A stretch of DNA of 60,652 nt. It comes from a candidate division WOR-3 bacterium (lineage in GTDB: Bacteria; Hydrothermota; Hydrothermia; Hydrothermales; JAJRUZ01). The translations under genes and the position numbers were made by a program. The stretch spans positions 1-60,652 of the forward strand of contig JBDRZL010000011.1 in the NCBI GenBank assembly GCA_039803925.1, written 5' to 3'. Positions 1 through 9,168 of the stretch are shown here, one piece after another. Numbering within the stretch: position 1 is the first letter of the stretch; each line of letters starts with the position of its first letter. The notes under the pieces are model-generated. The model did not search any database. It saw nothing but the letters and a program-made list of their open reading frames with translations, and was not told the origin of the DNA.

Positions 1-538
1 TGAATCTTGCAAAAACCTCTTTACCTGTTCCTGACTCACCTGTTAAAAGAACTGCTACATCTTCTCCAGCAACTTTTTTAGCAAGTTCAAGAGCTTTTAA
101 GAATTTTTCATTTTTCCCTATTATTTCAGGTAAAGGTTTTAAAAGTTCTCTTATGAATCCCTTTTCTCTTTCCTTTTCTTTTCTTAATCTTTCTATTATT
201 AATATTATCTCTTCAGGTTCAAAGGGTTTTGTAATATAATCATAGGCACCGCTCTTTATTGCTCTAATTGCATCCTGAATTGAGCCATAAGCAGTTATAA
301 CTATTATTTCACTTTTAATTAAAAGTTCATTCTTAATCTTTTCTACAAGGTCAAGTCCATTTATCTCTTTTAATCTAACATCAATTATTAAATAATCAGG
401 TTCCTCTAATTTAATTTCTTTTAAAAATTCATCACTTCTATCATATTCCTTTGCAACAAAATTATGTTTTTCAAGGAAAATTCTTAAGGATTTTGCAAAT
501 TCAAGATTATCATCAAGAATAAAAATTTTCTCTTTCAT
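1..538 (-). CDS. Sigma-54-dependent response regulator (NtrC/PilR type), 3' end cut by window
   Basis: About 179 N-terminal codons are visible. Residues 1-120 form a receiver domain with an acidic pair (D9, D10) and the phosphoacceptor D53 in the stretch IIDVRL, and a conserved switch region ending in KPF. A short linker follows, and the AAA+ domain begins near residue 130 with the Walker A motif GESGTGKE, which is diagnostic of sigma-54 activators; the rest lies outside the window. The start ATG overlaps the stop of the upstream kinase gene (ATGA), so the two are translationally coupled. It should activate sigma-54 promoters when phosphorylated. Its place at the end of a pilin operon suggests a PilR-like role; that role is inferred. 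Confidence 0.93.
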   Translation of the reverse strand, partial: MKEKIFILDDNLEFAKSLRIFLEKHNFVAKEYDRSDEFLKEIKLEEPDYLIIDVRLKEINGLDLVEKIKNELLIKSEIIVITAYGSIQDAIRAIKSGAYDYITKPFEPEEIILIIERLRKEKEREKGFIRELLKPLPEIIGKNEKFLKALELAKKVAGEDVAVLLTGESGTGKEVFARF

Positions 539-1770
539 AGGGGAATTGTTATTATAACTTCGGTACCCTTATTTTTTTCTGATTTAACTTCTATATCCCA
601 GCCCTGTTTTTTAAAGAGATAAAAAACCATTGAAAGTCCTATTCCAAGTGAATCAGGCTTTGTGGTATAAAAAGGCAAAAATATTTTTTCAATATCCTTT
701 TTGTCTATTCCTTCTCCATTATCGGAAATTGTTAGAATATATTTTTTATTAGAAATTTTGCTTTTTATTTTAATTTCCCCCCTTTTTTTGATTGCTTCAA
801 CAGAGTTTTTTAATATGTTATAGATGGCTTTTGAAGAAAGTAGAGGAGAAGAATTTAACTCTATATCCTCGATATCTAATTTTATTTCAATTTCTTTATT
901 CTGTGAGATTATGAATTTTTCAGTATCTTCGATTGCTCTTTTAATAATTTCTTTTATATTACTTTTACCAAGTTTTAAATCACTACCTTTTAGAAGATTT
1001 GTATATTCATTTAAAAGGTTTTTTAATTCAAAAATTTTATTTTCTATATTTTCAAGAATTATTTCAATTTCTTCATTTTTTCTTTCCATTTTTATTACCT
1101 TAAGGGTTGTTAGAAGACTTGCTGTTATATTATTTATTTCATGAATAAGAATTGAAGAAACCTGACCCAGAAAGAAAAGATTTTTTTCCATTTCTTTCTT
1201 TTTTAAATATTCAATTGTTTTTCTATCAATTATTCCTTCAAATATCTTTTCAGGCGAAAGTTCTTTTATATATCTAAAGGGTCTTAAAATTATTGATATT
1301 AAAAGTAAAAAGATTAAACCCCATAAAAAAATTATAAATGTTCTTATAAAAAGAACTTTTGTTTCTGTCCATGTAACATAAGGTAAGCTTTTAATAAAAA
1401 GGTATTCATTATTTCCCTTTTGTAATCTGAAAATAAATGTATTTGAATTTACTACATCTATGCTTTTATTCTTTTTTAAAAAATCAGAAAGTTTTTTATT
1501 ATCAAAATCAAGGTAAGGATTTTCGCTGAAAATTTTTTTAAGATTTTTGCTGTATATAAATTCTATTTCAGGTGATACTTTAAAATATTCAATAATATCT
1601 TCAAGTTTTTTTTTCTGTAAGAATTCAAAAAATTCTAAACTCGAATATTCTGCAAATTCATTCCTGAGTAAGATTTCTCTTAAATAAAAAAATTCAAGTA
1701 TAAGGGGAATTGAAAATATAATAATTGATATTGATATCAAAAGAAATATGTAAAATTTTACTCTTTCCAA
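535..1770 (-). CDS. Membrane sensor histidine kinase (NtrB/PilS-like), partner of the adjacent response regulator
   Basis: The 411-residue protein has a transmembrane helix at about residues 5-29, a roughly 110-residue extracytoplasmic sensor region, a second helix at about 138-162, then a transmitter. The H-box reads LIHEINN with the phosphoacceptor H210; an N-box (about 320-335, NILKNSVEAI) and a G-box (DNGEGID) of the HATPase domain follow. The EINN form of the H-box is typical of the NtrB/ZraS/PilS group that pairs with sigma-54 activators, and the next gene encodes exactly such a regulator. The gene overlaps the upstream lipoprotein gene by 13 bases. The sensed signal cannot be read from the sequence. 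Confidence 0.93.
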   Translation of the reverse strand: MERVKFYIFLLISISIIIFSIPLILEFFYLREILLRNEFAEYSSLEFFEFLQKKKLEDIIEYFKVSPEIEFIYSKNLKKIFSENPYLDFDNKKLSDFLKKNKSIDVVNSNTFIFRLQKGNNEYLFIKSLPYVTWTETKVLFIRTFIIFLWGLIFLLLISIILRPFRYIKELSPEKIFEGIIDRKTIEYLKKKEMEKNLFFLGQVSSILIHEINNITASLLTTLKVIKMERKNEEIEIILENIENKIFELKNLLNEYTNLLKGSDLKLGKSNIKEIIKRAIEDTEKFIISQNKEIEIKLDIEDIELNSSPLLSSKAIYNILKNSVEAIKKRGEIKIKSKISNKKYILTISDNGEGIDKKDIEKIFLPFYTTKPDSLGIGLSMVFYLFKKQGWDIEVKSEKNKGTEVIITIPL

Positions 1771-2612
1771 ATTAGATTAAATTCATAAGTTATTTTATTT
1801 CCTGCTGTATCCCTTACTTCAAATTTTACTGTATTTTTTTTAATTTCTTTCTTTATTTTCCCGTACAGGACCCCTGTTAGTGAATCGAGGAAAATATCAG
1901 GAGGTGCACTTATAAGCTTAAATTTTAGGGGATCACCGTCAGGGTCTATGGCTTTGATTTTGTGATTAACTACTCCTTCTTTGAATTCAATTCTACTTCC
2001 TTTTTCTTCAAGAATTTGAGGAGGAGAATTTAAAACCATTGTTTTTATTATATAAGGTGTTTTTATTGTATCCTCACCGTCTGTGGCATACACAAAGGCT
2101 TCTAAAATGTCACCTGCTTTTAGATTCTCTTTTAGCTCTTCACCATTTATAAAAACAAGTTCACCATTACGATACCATTTAACAATAAAACTTACATTAT
2201 CTCCGTCAATATCCTTTGCCCTTATATTAATTTTAACTTGTTTATCAGAAGAAAAGATACTTTGTTTATCAAAGGAAACTTCTTCTATAAGGGGAGGAGT
2301 ATTTCTTACAAAGACTTTTTTTGTTATTATTTTTTTATCTTTTAAACTTATTTCTGCAAAAATAGTATCATTTTTTTTAAATAAAAGAGGTGTAAGAATT
2401 TTTTCTTCTGAAACAGGTTTCCCATTTATAAACCATTTTATTTTGTAATCTTTTGTATTGGTTCTTACCATTAATTCATCTTTCTTTGAGGGATTTCTTG
2501 GAAGAATTTCAATTTTTTCTTTTATTTCAGAATAGATTTCGGATTCTCCTTTTTTTTCTTTTTTTTCCTGACATGCTGCCAAAATAAATAAAATCAAAAT
2601 AAATTTTCTCAT
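1758..2612 (-). CDS. Lipoprotein with tandem Ig-like (cadherin-like) domains
   Basis: The N-terminus MRKFILILFILAAC is a lipoprotein signal with the acylated Cys at residue 14. After a charged linker the 284-residue protein shows repeated beta-rich segments, each opened by a motif like NTPP or NSPP and containing D-x-D-G-D turns (DIDGDN, DPDGDP), the pattern of calcium-binding Ig/cadherin-like folds. The last repeat has the He_PIG-like feature LDSLTGVLYG. It lies between the pilX-like gene and the histidine kinase and overlaps the latter, so it belongs to the pilin operon. It may be a surface or periplasmic partner of the pilus or of the sensor; no specific function can be assigned. Confidence 0.75.
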   Translation of the reverse strand: MRKFILILFILAACQEKKEKKGESEIYSEIKEKIEILPRNPSKKDELMVRTNTKDYKIKWFINGKPVSEEKILTPLLFKKNDTIFAEISLKDKKIITKKVFVRNTPPLIEEVSFDKQSIFSSDKQVKINIRAKDIDGDNVSFIVKWYRNGELVFINGEELKENLKAGDILEAFVYATDGEDTIKTPYIIKTMVLNSPPQILEEKGSRIEFKEGVVNHKIKAIDPDGDPLKFKLISAPPDIFLDSLTGVLYGKIKKEIKKNTVKFEVRDTAGNKITYEFNLIWKE

Positions 2613-2675
2613 ATAAAATTATATGAGAAGTATTAAAAATTTACAATTCTTTAATCTTTAACAGTTCAAGAAGTT

Positions 2676-3134
2676 TTAACCACCTGGTATATTAGGGACT
2701 CTCCTATAGATTTCGCTCATCCGGTAGCGGAGGTTATCTCTTATGCTTTCAGAAAATATCAGGTATTCAATAGCAATATTTCCACCTGAAGCTGATTTAC
2801 CAATACCAGCATACCCTCTTGCAAAAGTTGCAAGTCCACCACCGAGAAAAGTGGAGCCAAGATTTTCTGTTTCAATATCAACATTAAATCCTTGAATATT
2901 TCTTGTCTCTGTTTGAAGATACTGTGGGTTACCTGTAGTAAAGGCAAGTTCTATTTTTCTATAACCTCTTTCAATTCCAGAAATTGCTGCTGCAAAAGCA
3001 TCCCTTACAGTTTTCTGTGTTGAAGTTATAATTAAACCCCTTGAAACAAGAAAAAGGGCCATTGAGGCAAGAATGAGAATTACTGTAAGAACAAGTATTG
3101 TTGTAACCAGTGCTATTCCTCTTTTTTCTTTCAT
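2676..3134 (-). CDS. PilX-like minor pilin
   Basis: The product has 152 residues and starts MKEKRGIALVTTILVLTVIL: a short basic leader, a Gly before the processed residue, then a long hydrophobic helix, as in PilX-type minor pseudopilins, which lack the usual Glu5 context. The region after residue 40 is a mostly polar pilin head. A strong Shine-Dalgarno sequence (AAGGAGG) lies 7 bases before the ATG. Genes for PilW-, PilV-, FimT- and PilY1-like proteins lie directly upstream in the same orientation, the usual order of a type IV pilus tip-priming operon. The assignment rests on position and N-terminus; the head domain is not recognisable by eye. Confidence 0.75.
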   Translation of the reverse strand: MKEKRGIALVTTILVLTVILILASMALFLVSRGLIITSTQKTVRDAFAAAISGIERGYRKIELAFTTGNPQYLQTETRNIQGFNVDIETENLGSTFLGGGLATFARGYAGIGKSASGGNIAIEYLIFSESIRDNLRYRMSEIYRRVPNIPGG

Positions 3135-3147
3135 TTTATACCTCCTT

Positions 3148-4068
3148 TTATTCTATTCTTTTTAAATTTTTTGCAAAAGCTGTATTGGTAAAAAACTCTC
3201 TTGGGAATCTTCTCTGTAAATCAGTAAGATTAATCACCCTGTTTGCATTTGTTACAGTGTGAAAAGGATAATGAAAACCAGGCACACCTCTTGAGCTTCT
3301 TACAAGTAGTGATATTCTTATTAAAAGGGGTCTTGTGTAAAAATCGTTAATTGAATAATTAGGTGGTAATTCACTTCTAAAGTCATTTACATCAAGAACT
3401 CCATCATCATTCCAGTCAGCACAGAATTCAACTTGAAAATCCTCAACATCTTCAAGGAATATCTCATTATTTCTGAAAAGTGTATCACCTCTTAACTCAT
3501 ATGTGACTGTTCTATTTATTACACCCCTGTTTGGAACTTCAAGCAGAATTCTTCCTTTTTGAATTGATAAAGGGGGAGTATAAGTTATTATGCTTTCTGT
3601 ATCGCTCAGGGGAGTTATATTGTTAATACAAAGACATCTTTGTATTTCAACTTCACCTCTTGGACCGAGAATCAGAAATGAATCACCCTGTCTTAAATTT
3701 CTTAAAGTATCAGCCCATCTTCTTATAAGTATAGAACCAAGTCCTGTTTCTAATGCTACTGACCATCTTCCCTCTGTTTGGTCAAGAGGCATAAGGACTG
3801 ATCTTATTCCCAAAATATCAGGATTTTGAGGGCCACCATCAGTGAATTCAATTGGTTCTTCATTTATGCTGATTCCCAGTCCTGAATGTAAGATTTCTTC
3901 TGAAATTACATGTAGAGCAAGCTGTGCTTCTGTAGTTAAAGTAGCCTTTTCACTTACTTCATGAGATTTTCTTGTCTGAATTATGTAAATTCCAATCACA
4001 ACAGATATAACAATAGAGAAAATTAAGGTGCTTACAATAAGCTCTATTAAAGTAAATCCCTTTCTCAT
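3148..4068 (-). CDS. PilW-like minor pilin (type IV prepilin)
   Basis: I place the start at 4068, giving 306 residues beginning MRKGFTLIELIVSTLIFSIV. This puts a GGAGGAAAT ribosome site directly upstream and leaves the classic prepilin peptidase site G/FTLIE at the N-terminus; a longer open frame upstream overlaps the pilV-like gene in another frame and is not real. The length and a large, beta-rich C-terminal head containing a D-x-N-x-D-G-x-x-D calcium-type loop (DWNDDGVLDVND, about residues 215-226) fit PilW. It lies 1 base after the pilV-like stop. Likely acts with FimT/PilV/PilX/PilY1 in the priming complex at the pilus tip. Confidence 0.85.
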   Translation of the reverse strand: MRKGFTLIELIVSTLIFSIVISVVIGIYIIQTRKSHEVSEKATLTTEAQLALHVISEEILHSGLGISINEEPIEFTDGGPQNPDILGIRSVLMPLDQTEGRWSVALETGLGSILIRRWADTLRNLRQGDSFLILGPRGEVEIQRCLCINNITPLSDTESIITYTPPLSIQKGRILLEVPNRGVINRTVTYELRGDTLFRNNEIFLEDVEDFQVEFCADWNDDGVLDVNDFRSELPPNYSINDFYTRPLLIRISLLVRSSRGVPGFHYPFHTVTNANRVINLTDLQRRFPREFFTNTAFAKNLKRIE

Positions 4069-4069
4069 C

Positions 4070-4495
4070 TTATTTCCTCCATATTTCATAGGTTCTGGAA
4101 AGAAACCTTTGTTCCCCTCTTTCAATCCATAAGACATGTATTCTGATTGTTTTTCTCTCTTCATTTTGATTTTCAGCAATATTCCATACTATTGTATAGG
4201 GGAAATTTTCAACAGTATTACTATCACGGAAGTCCGCAAGGGCAGGATTTCTCTCTTCAAGATCCATGGTATCACCATCATCAGTTAACAATGGACTATC
4301 ATAGGGTAAATTAAGCAAATATTCCATATAATTTGTAAGAAGGTAATTTGCATTTTTTGAATGTTTTATATTTATAAGGTAACCGGAGCCAAGAAGAACC
4401 ATATTTAAAAGACCACCAACGAATACTATCCCGAGTAAAACAAGTGAAACAAGTAATTCAATTAAGGTAAAACCTTCTTTTTTATTCAATACCAT
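4070..4495 (-). CDS. PilV-like minor pilin (type IV prepilin)
   Basis: The start at 4495 gives 141 residues beginning MVLNKKEGFTLIELLVSLVL, with GGGGAGG six bases upstream; the alternative start 15 bases earlier has no ribosome site. The processing motif G/FTLIE and the Glu5 of type IV pilins are intact, followed by about 20 hydrophobic residues. The head domain is small. The gene overlaps the FimT-like gene by 10 bases and is followed after 1 base by the PilW-like gene. PilV-type proteins help initiate pilus assembly; placement in this operon supports the call, sequence of the head alone would not. Confidence 0.8.
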   Translation of the reverse strand: MVLNKKEGFTLIELLVSLVLLGIVFVGGLLNMVLLGSGYLINIKHSKNANYLLTNYMEYLLNLPYDSPLLTDDGDTMDLEERNPALADFRDSNTVENFPYTIVWNIAENQNEERKTIRIHVLWIERGEQRFLSRTYEIWRK

Positions 4496-4989
4496 CCTGA
4501 ACCTCCCCATTTCCAGATTTTAATTCTTCCACTTCTTGAAATTCCTACAGCATAAGCATTTTTACCATCAGAAAAGTAAATTCCACAGGGAGTTAAACAG
4601 GCTCCAGTTGAAGAAAATATAATAGGGTCAGGAGTTATTAAAGAACCCTGAGCTTCAGGAATTCCATCAGAAGGGACACCGTTTCTTGGTCCATTTAATC
4701 TATCAAAATTTTCAGGCAAGGAAAATCTTAACGCATCTCCTGTATTTTCAACAATTATTTCAATTGTGTTAGGTTGAGGGGATCTTCTTATTATTAAATT
4801 TGAATTTCTTGCTATTGCAATATTTCTTATATTTCTTAAAATCTGAGCTGTGTTTTCAGCTGTAGCTCTTATATTTGCTTCTCTTATGTTACTCTGACTT
4901 AAATAAAAGGAAAAAACACCGAAAAAAATAGTTAAGATGGTTATAACAACGAGCAGTTCAATTAAAGTTAATCCTTTTCTTTTATTCAT
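4486..4989 (-). CDS. FimT/GspH-like pseudopilin
   Basis: A 167-residue protein starting MNKRKGLTLIELLVVITILT with a prepilin site G/LTLIE. The region after the helix (REANIRATAENTAQILR, about residues 32-48) and the beta-strand-rich head ending in a glycine/tryptophan-rich tail fit the GspH/FimT family of minor pseudopilins. The start overlaps the end of the preceding gene by 8 bases and the end overlaps the PilV-like gene by 10, showing tight operon coupling. In this family FimT can also bind DNA during natural transformation; no evidence for or against that is visible here. Confidence 0.82.
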   Translation of the reverse strand: MNKRKGLTLIELLVVITILTIFFGVFSFYLSQSNIREANIRATAENTAQILRNIRNIAIARNSNLIIRRSPQPNTIEIIVENTGDALRFSLPENFDRLNGPRNGVPSDGIPEAQGSLITPDPIIFSSTGACLTPCGIYFSDGKNAYAVGISRSGRIKIWKWGGSGWY

Positions 4990-5470
4990 TTTTAAATATA
5001 TAAATTTCTTTTATTTCCTTTATATATTCACTCAGGTTAATCCCTTTACCAGTTTTACAGATTAGAAAAGCATTTCCTTTTTCTGGAACAGAAAGGGTTA
5101 TAAAGGTGTTTTTAAATCCTGCGCTCAATTTGTTTATATCACTTTCAAAATTAAAATTTAGTGCAAAATTTTCTATATCAAGGAGTGAGGGTTTTCCTCC
5201 AAGTAAGGATTCAAAAGTTTTGAAATTAATAAGCACAATTTTTGTTCCTGGATTTATTTTTATTGTGGATTCATCTGGATATGAATCTTCATCTTTTACA
5301 ACAATATAATCTTCAGTGCTTTTTATTATCTCAACAGGTAAAATAATGTATCCTTTTTCAAGTAATTTAAGGTTCTGTAGCCTCCCATACAAAAAGGCAT
5401 GTATCTTATCAGAGAGAGAATAATCTCCCCCTGATATGGTGATTAAAAAACTTAAAAAAAATCCTCTCAT
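4982..5470 (-). CDS. Small secreted protein of the pilin operon, unknown function
   Basis: 162 residues with a short hydrophobic N-terminus (MRGFFLSFLITISGG) that could be a signal peptide or anchor. The remainder is mixed alpha/beta and has no motif I recognise. An AAGGAGGT ribosome site precedes the ATG. It sits between pilY1 and the FimT-like gene and overlaps the latter by 8 bases, so it is very probably part of the pilus assembly set. It could be a lineage-specific accessory factor; function is not assignable from sequence alone. Confidence 0.7.
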   Translation of the reverse strand: MRGFFLSFLITISGGDYSLSDKIHAFLYGRLQNLKLLEKGYIILPVEIIKSTEDYIVVKDEDSYPDESTIKINPGTKIVLINFKTFESLLGGKPSLLDIENFALNFNFESDINKLSAGFKNTFITLSVPEKGNAFLICKTGKGINLSEYIKEIKEIYIFKNE

Positions 5471-5482
5471 TTTAAACCTCCT

Positions 5483-8400
5483 TTATCTTTCTTTTTTCCA
5501 TAAAATTGTTCCTTTCTTTGGAGCAAGGGGTAAATTTATATCATATTTTTCAATAACTCCTGTTGTAGTCTGAACGAAAATTGTTCCTCCTTCTTCTCCT
5601 ATATGCAGAGTAGGCTCTGATGGGAGACCAGCCACCTGCTTTTCCCTTTCAATCCTTTCTTTTCCTCCCGGGAGCTGTGTCACTACTCCAAGTATTGGAG
5701 TAATATACGCTGTTCCTGTTTTTAAATAGATTCCCCAGATTCTTCCTGCTCCACCCACCTGACCTGACTGACAGGGATTACATATTTCTTCAGTTCCACT
5801 TAATAAAGGATTTAAGGTTGTAAATATTGCAGCGCCTCCAACAACAGCAGGTCTTGAAATACATCTTTCGTCATCCTCAAGTTTTATAAACCATCCACCT
5901 GATGATTTTATGAGATTTTCAAATTGATCGAAGGTATATCTTCCAAGAGATGATATTACACTATCTCCACCTGGTGTGGAAATAACAGCTGCATCAGTAA
6001 CATCTACTAAATAACTTAAAGTTTTTGTTATACCTCTATCCACTTTAAATCCAACAAGATATTCTGAATGCTCTAAATTAAAATCAGTCAAATCCCAGAA
6101 TTTTCCGGTTCCAAAAAGTATCCATATATTACCGAATTCATCAACCACAGGGGAAAGCTCTGCAGTAACAGGTGCTGGAATTGTAAATACCCTGTAGAAA
6201 TTCCAATCAGAAGGATTTCTTTCATTATTTGTCTCCACCATTATTATATCGGTTACCCATTCATCATTTGGTTTGTGTTTATTTATTGCAAAGAAAAGGT
6301 GATCAACAGTAAAATCAAGATTAATATCAGCAGGTGCAAGGTCATTTAAAAAAGAAGAGTCCCTGTTAAATCTTGAACCAAGATCAAATCTGTAAACAGT
6401 AGATGGATTCTTTAAATTTATAATAAAAAGATGGGCATTCTGGTCAGAAAATCCCTCTGGAATAACCGTTGGACCAGAACCTATTCCAAGATACCAGGTA
6501 GTATCTATTTTTACGATACCTGGAAAAGAAGTAGTATATCCAAGATTTATGTCTTGAAATTCTGTTAAGACTTTTATATTTGAAATATCACTCGGATCAG
6601 TTATATCAAGAATAAGGAATGAGGACTTTAAAATTTCAGAACCTATAAGTGCAGGATAACCTCCAAAATTCATTCCCTGAATTAAAATTGTTCCCCACCC
6701 ATTTGGATGAATATTATCAGGGTCAAAAACCTGGACATCTGTTACATAGGGTCTACCATCCACAAAATATAAATGACAACCTTCATATTCAGGTTCTGAA
6801 AAGTATTTAAGATGAGGTAAAAGGTTCCTGGGGATTATACCAGCAATTTCTTCACCTATACCGTAAGGTAATTTATTTACCAGTTTACCTTTATCATTCC
6901 CGGTTTTTATCTCTTCAAAAACCCCATTGTTAAATATGTGTAATATACCATCATTTGCTCCTGTAATTAAAATTCCTCTTTTATTTAAATATTTTGTATA
7001 AAAGGGTAAATAACTTATATCCCCATAAATGATATCATATCTCTCTTGAGGAGTTGAAACATATACTGGAGTTGAGTTTACAATATCCCCCAGTTTCCAT
7101 ACATTTCCATTTAGATATCTTGACCTCAAATTTGGATAATCTTTACCTCTTATGTAGTTTATTATTGTATCTGCTTTTGAGTTTGTAGCTACATCAAGCA
7201 AGGTCCTTAATTCATTTATATTTGAATTTGTAAAATCCTTTAAAATATAAGAAGCCCCTGTTTTTGAAACATATTTTATTCTTCTCTGATCTTCACTCCT
7301 ATTTTTCAAAAGCTCAGCATGTTTAACAGTAGCCCTTATGTTGTAAATAAGAGCAGAATCGATAGGTATAGTATCCGCTCCATTAAATTTACCATCACCC
7401 TCATTATCCCTGTATCTTATAACAAATGTCTGTCCAAGAGTTGAATTGAATTTAAACCTTACTATGTAATCATTGAAATAGTTTAAAAATAAATTTTGGT
7501 CTGAATCTTCTCTTAAATTTCCTTCTTTATCAACCCATAGTGTATTCAAATAACCGATCCAGTAAATTTCTTTATTTAATTCATTTTTTCTCATCGGGGA
7601 AAAGAAAGCCTGGAAGGATAAACCTTCACCCCTTGCTGTTACAGGAAATGTTGGTGCACCTGTTGCTGCTGCAACTTCCTGTTTTATCTTCTGGAATATT
7701 TCTTTTAAGGCCTCTTCAATCGCTTCTCCTGTTTCAGCATTATAGTAATTGTCAGGAAGACCATTCTGGTCATTATCCCATTCATCAATATCCAGCTGGT
7801 CGTATGGTGTTGGAAGGTAAAATTGTGCCAAGGAATTTGGAGATGGATATGTTGTATAATGTCCCGGATAATTATTTAAATCTTTGTCTTCAAATCCTCC
7901 AAATAGAGCCATCCACTTCAGTGACTCTTCTCCATTATCTCCCGCGCTTGCAAAAGTAAATATTGTAAAAAGTGTTACATTCTGAACTCCCTGAAGGTCT
8001 CCCCTTAAATCCTGATAATGAATCTGATGGGCAAGAGATAAAGGGTCACCACCTGTGTTCCATGCACCATCTGACATTAAGATTGCATACGCCCTTTTAC
8101 ACCATATTCCCTGTGGTTCATCGCAGTATTCATCAAAGAAAATATCAGTATTAGGATTGTGGTTACCAGATACACCTGTATCATCATAAAGGTCTTTTAA
8201 CTGTTGCATAGCATATTTTGTTGGAGTATTACCATTTGCCTGTTCTCCCTGAATATGCGTTTCAAGAGTTGATATAACATTCTGTTTCTGGTCAAGAACC
8301 CTTGAATTACTCTGGTTGAATTTTATTACACTCCACCATGGTTTTCCTTCATCTACCAACCCATCCATATCCTCATCTGAAAATTTTTCAATTACCCCTC

Positions 8401-9085
8401 TTAATCTCTGAATTTCATCCCTTATTTTCCAGGGACTTTGAGGAATTACAGTTTTTTCTGTAACCCATTCCCATCTTCCTGTTCGTGGATTACGCTGATA
8501 TTTTTCAATATTAACATAAAAAGTTCCTCCAACTTTACAGTTATTTGCCTCAGAAAATCCATCATTGTTAAAATATATTAGAATTCTCCTTGTGCCCGAT
8601 AAATAATAGTATCTTTGATATACTTCTGTGCCATAAATATTTGATCTTTTTCTTAAATTTGCTATTCCATAATTTCCATCAATTTGATCAATATACTCCC
8701 CTGTTAAAACCTTTTTAATGATATTCATCCTGTTCATCCACTGAGCCCAGTTTAAAAAATTACCTGAAAAGCGACTCGTTGCCTCATCAAAAGGTGGCGA
8801 GCCCGGTGTATAGGGTATATCCTTTTCCCAGTATCCCCCAGTTGAATTATATTTATAATAGTATCCTTTATCAAAACTTCCATAAAAATTATAGTTATTA
8901 TTGTAATTATTTTGATACTCATCAGGAAACGCATTAAAAAGCATACTTCCTGAATAATCAAGAACTAAAGCAACATGAGGAGCTACAACAGCTCCTGTCA
9001 CACCAAGAAATGGAGGAAATAAACAGGGAGGCCTTTCAGCCCCCAGATAAACTCCCATTATTATAAATATCCACATTTTTTTCAT
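5483..9085 (-). CDS. pilY1: PilY1/PilC-like pilus tip protein with VWA domain
   Basis: The 1200-residue product carries an N-terminal signal segment and then a von Willebrand A domain with the MIDAS motif D43-x-S45-x-S47 (ALVLDYSGSM). The C-terminal half has the PilY1/PilC beta-propeller signature: an opening strand set (LGDIVNSTPVYV), a segment on reading a gas or log-like repeat (ITGANDGILHIF), and a calcium loop (DINLDFTVDHLF, about residues 920-931). The length matches PilY1 (about 1000-1200). A GTGGAGGTGAGAG ribosome site and a sigma-54-type promoter lie directly upstream. PilY1 proteins cap the pilus, control retraction and act in adhesion and surface sensing. Confidence 0.88.
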   Translation of the reverse strand: MKKMWIFIIMGVYLGAERPPCLFPPFLGVTGAVVAPHVALVLDYSGSMLFNAFPDEYQNNYNNNYNFYGSFDKGYYYKYNSTGGYWEKDIPYTPGSPPFDEATSRFSGNFLNWAQWMNRMNIIKKVLTGEYIDQIDGNYGIANLRKRSNIYGTEVYQRYYYLSGTRRILIYFNNDGFSEANNCKVGGTFYVNIEKYQRNPRTGRWEWVTEKTVIPQSPWKIRDEIQRLRGVIEKFSDEDMDGLVDEGKPWWSVIKFNQSNSRVLDQKQNVISTLETHIQGEQANGNTPTKYAMQQLKDLYDDTGVSGNHNPNTDIFFDEYCDEPQGIWCKRAYAILMSDGAWNTGGDPLSLAHQIHYQDLRGDLQGVQNVTLFTIFTFASAGDNGEESLKWMALFGGFEDKDLNNYPGHYTTYPSPNSLAQFYLPTPYDQLDIDEWDNDQNGLPDNYYNAETGEAIEEALKEIFQKIKQEVAAATGAPTFPVTARGEGLSFQAFFSPMRKNELNKEIYWIGYLNTLWVDKEGNLREDSDQNLFLNYFNDYIVRFKFNSTLGQTFVIRYRDNEGDGKFNGADTIPIDSALIYNIRATVKHAELLKNRSEDQRRIKYVSKTGASYILKDFTNSNINELRTLLDVATNSKADTIINYIRGKDYPNLRSRYLNGNVWKLGDIVNSTPVYVSTPQERYDIIYGDISYLPFYTKYLNKRGILITGANDGILHIFNNGVFEEIKTGNDKGKLVNKLPYGIGEEIAGIIPRNLLPHLKYFSEPEYEGCHLYFVDGRPYVTDVQVFDPDNIHPNGWGTILIQGMNFGGYPALIGSEILKSSFLILDITDPSDISNIKVLTEFQDINLGYTTSFPGIVKIDTTWYLGIGSGPTVIPEGFSDQNAHLFIINLKNPSTVYRFDLGSRFNRDSSFLNDLAPADINLDFTVDHLFFAINKHKPNDEWVTDIIMVETNNERNPSDWNFYRVFTIPAPVTAELSPVVDEFGNIWILFGTGKFWDLTDFNLEHSEYLVGFKVDRGITKTLSYLVDVTDAAVISTPGGDSVISSLGRYTFDQFENLIKSSGGWFIKLEDDERCISRPAVVGGAAIFTTLNPLLSGTEEICNPCQSGQVGGAGRIWGIYLKTGTAYITPILGVVTQLPGGKERIEREKQVAGLPSEPTLHIGEEGGTIFVQTTTGVIEKYDINLPLAPKKGTILWKKER

Positions 9086-9108
9086 TCTCTCACCTCCACT
9101 TTTAATCT

Positions 9109-9124
9109 ATGCAAATTCTGTTCC
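9109..9124 (-). promoter_or_regulatory. Candidate sigma-54 (-24/-12) promoter of the pilin operon
   Basis: On the minus strand the bases read AGGAACAGAATTTGCAT: GG and GC are separated by exactly 10 bases and the -12 half TTGCAT matches the consensus. Transcription would begin near 9099, just ahead of the pilY1 ribosome site (about 9097-9088). The operon itself ends in a sigma-54-type activator gene, which supports the reading. The -24 half is only a partial match (AGGAAC against TGGCAC). Confidence 0.55.
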
Positions 9125-9168
9125 TTTAATTTCCCCTTTAATTTGTTTACTTTTGGTAACAGAGTGTT

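Noticed and set aside
3148-4179. Longer start for the PilW-like gene (at 4179)
   Set aside because: It would add 37 residues overlapping the pilV-like gene in another frame and bury the prepilin site; the ATG at 4068 has a strong ribosome site.
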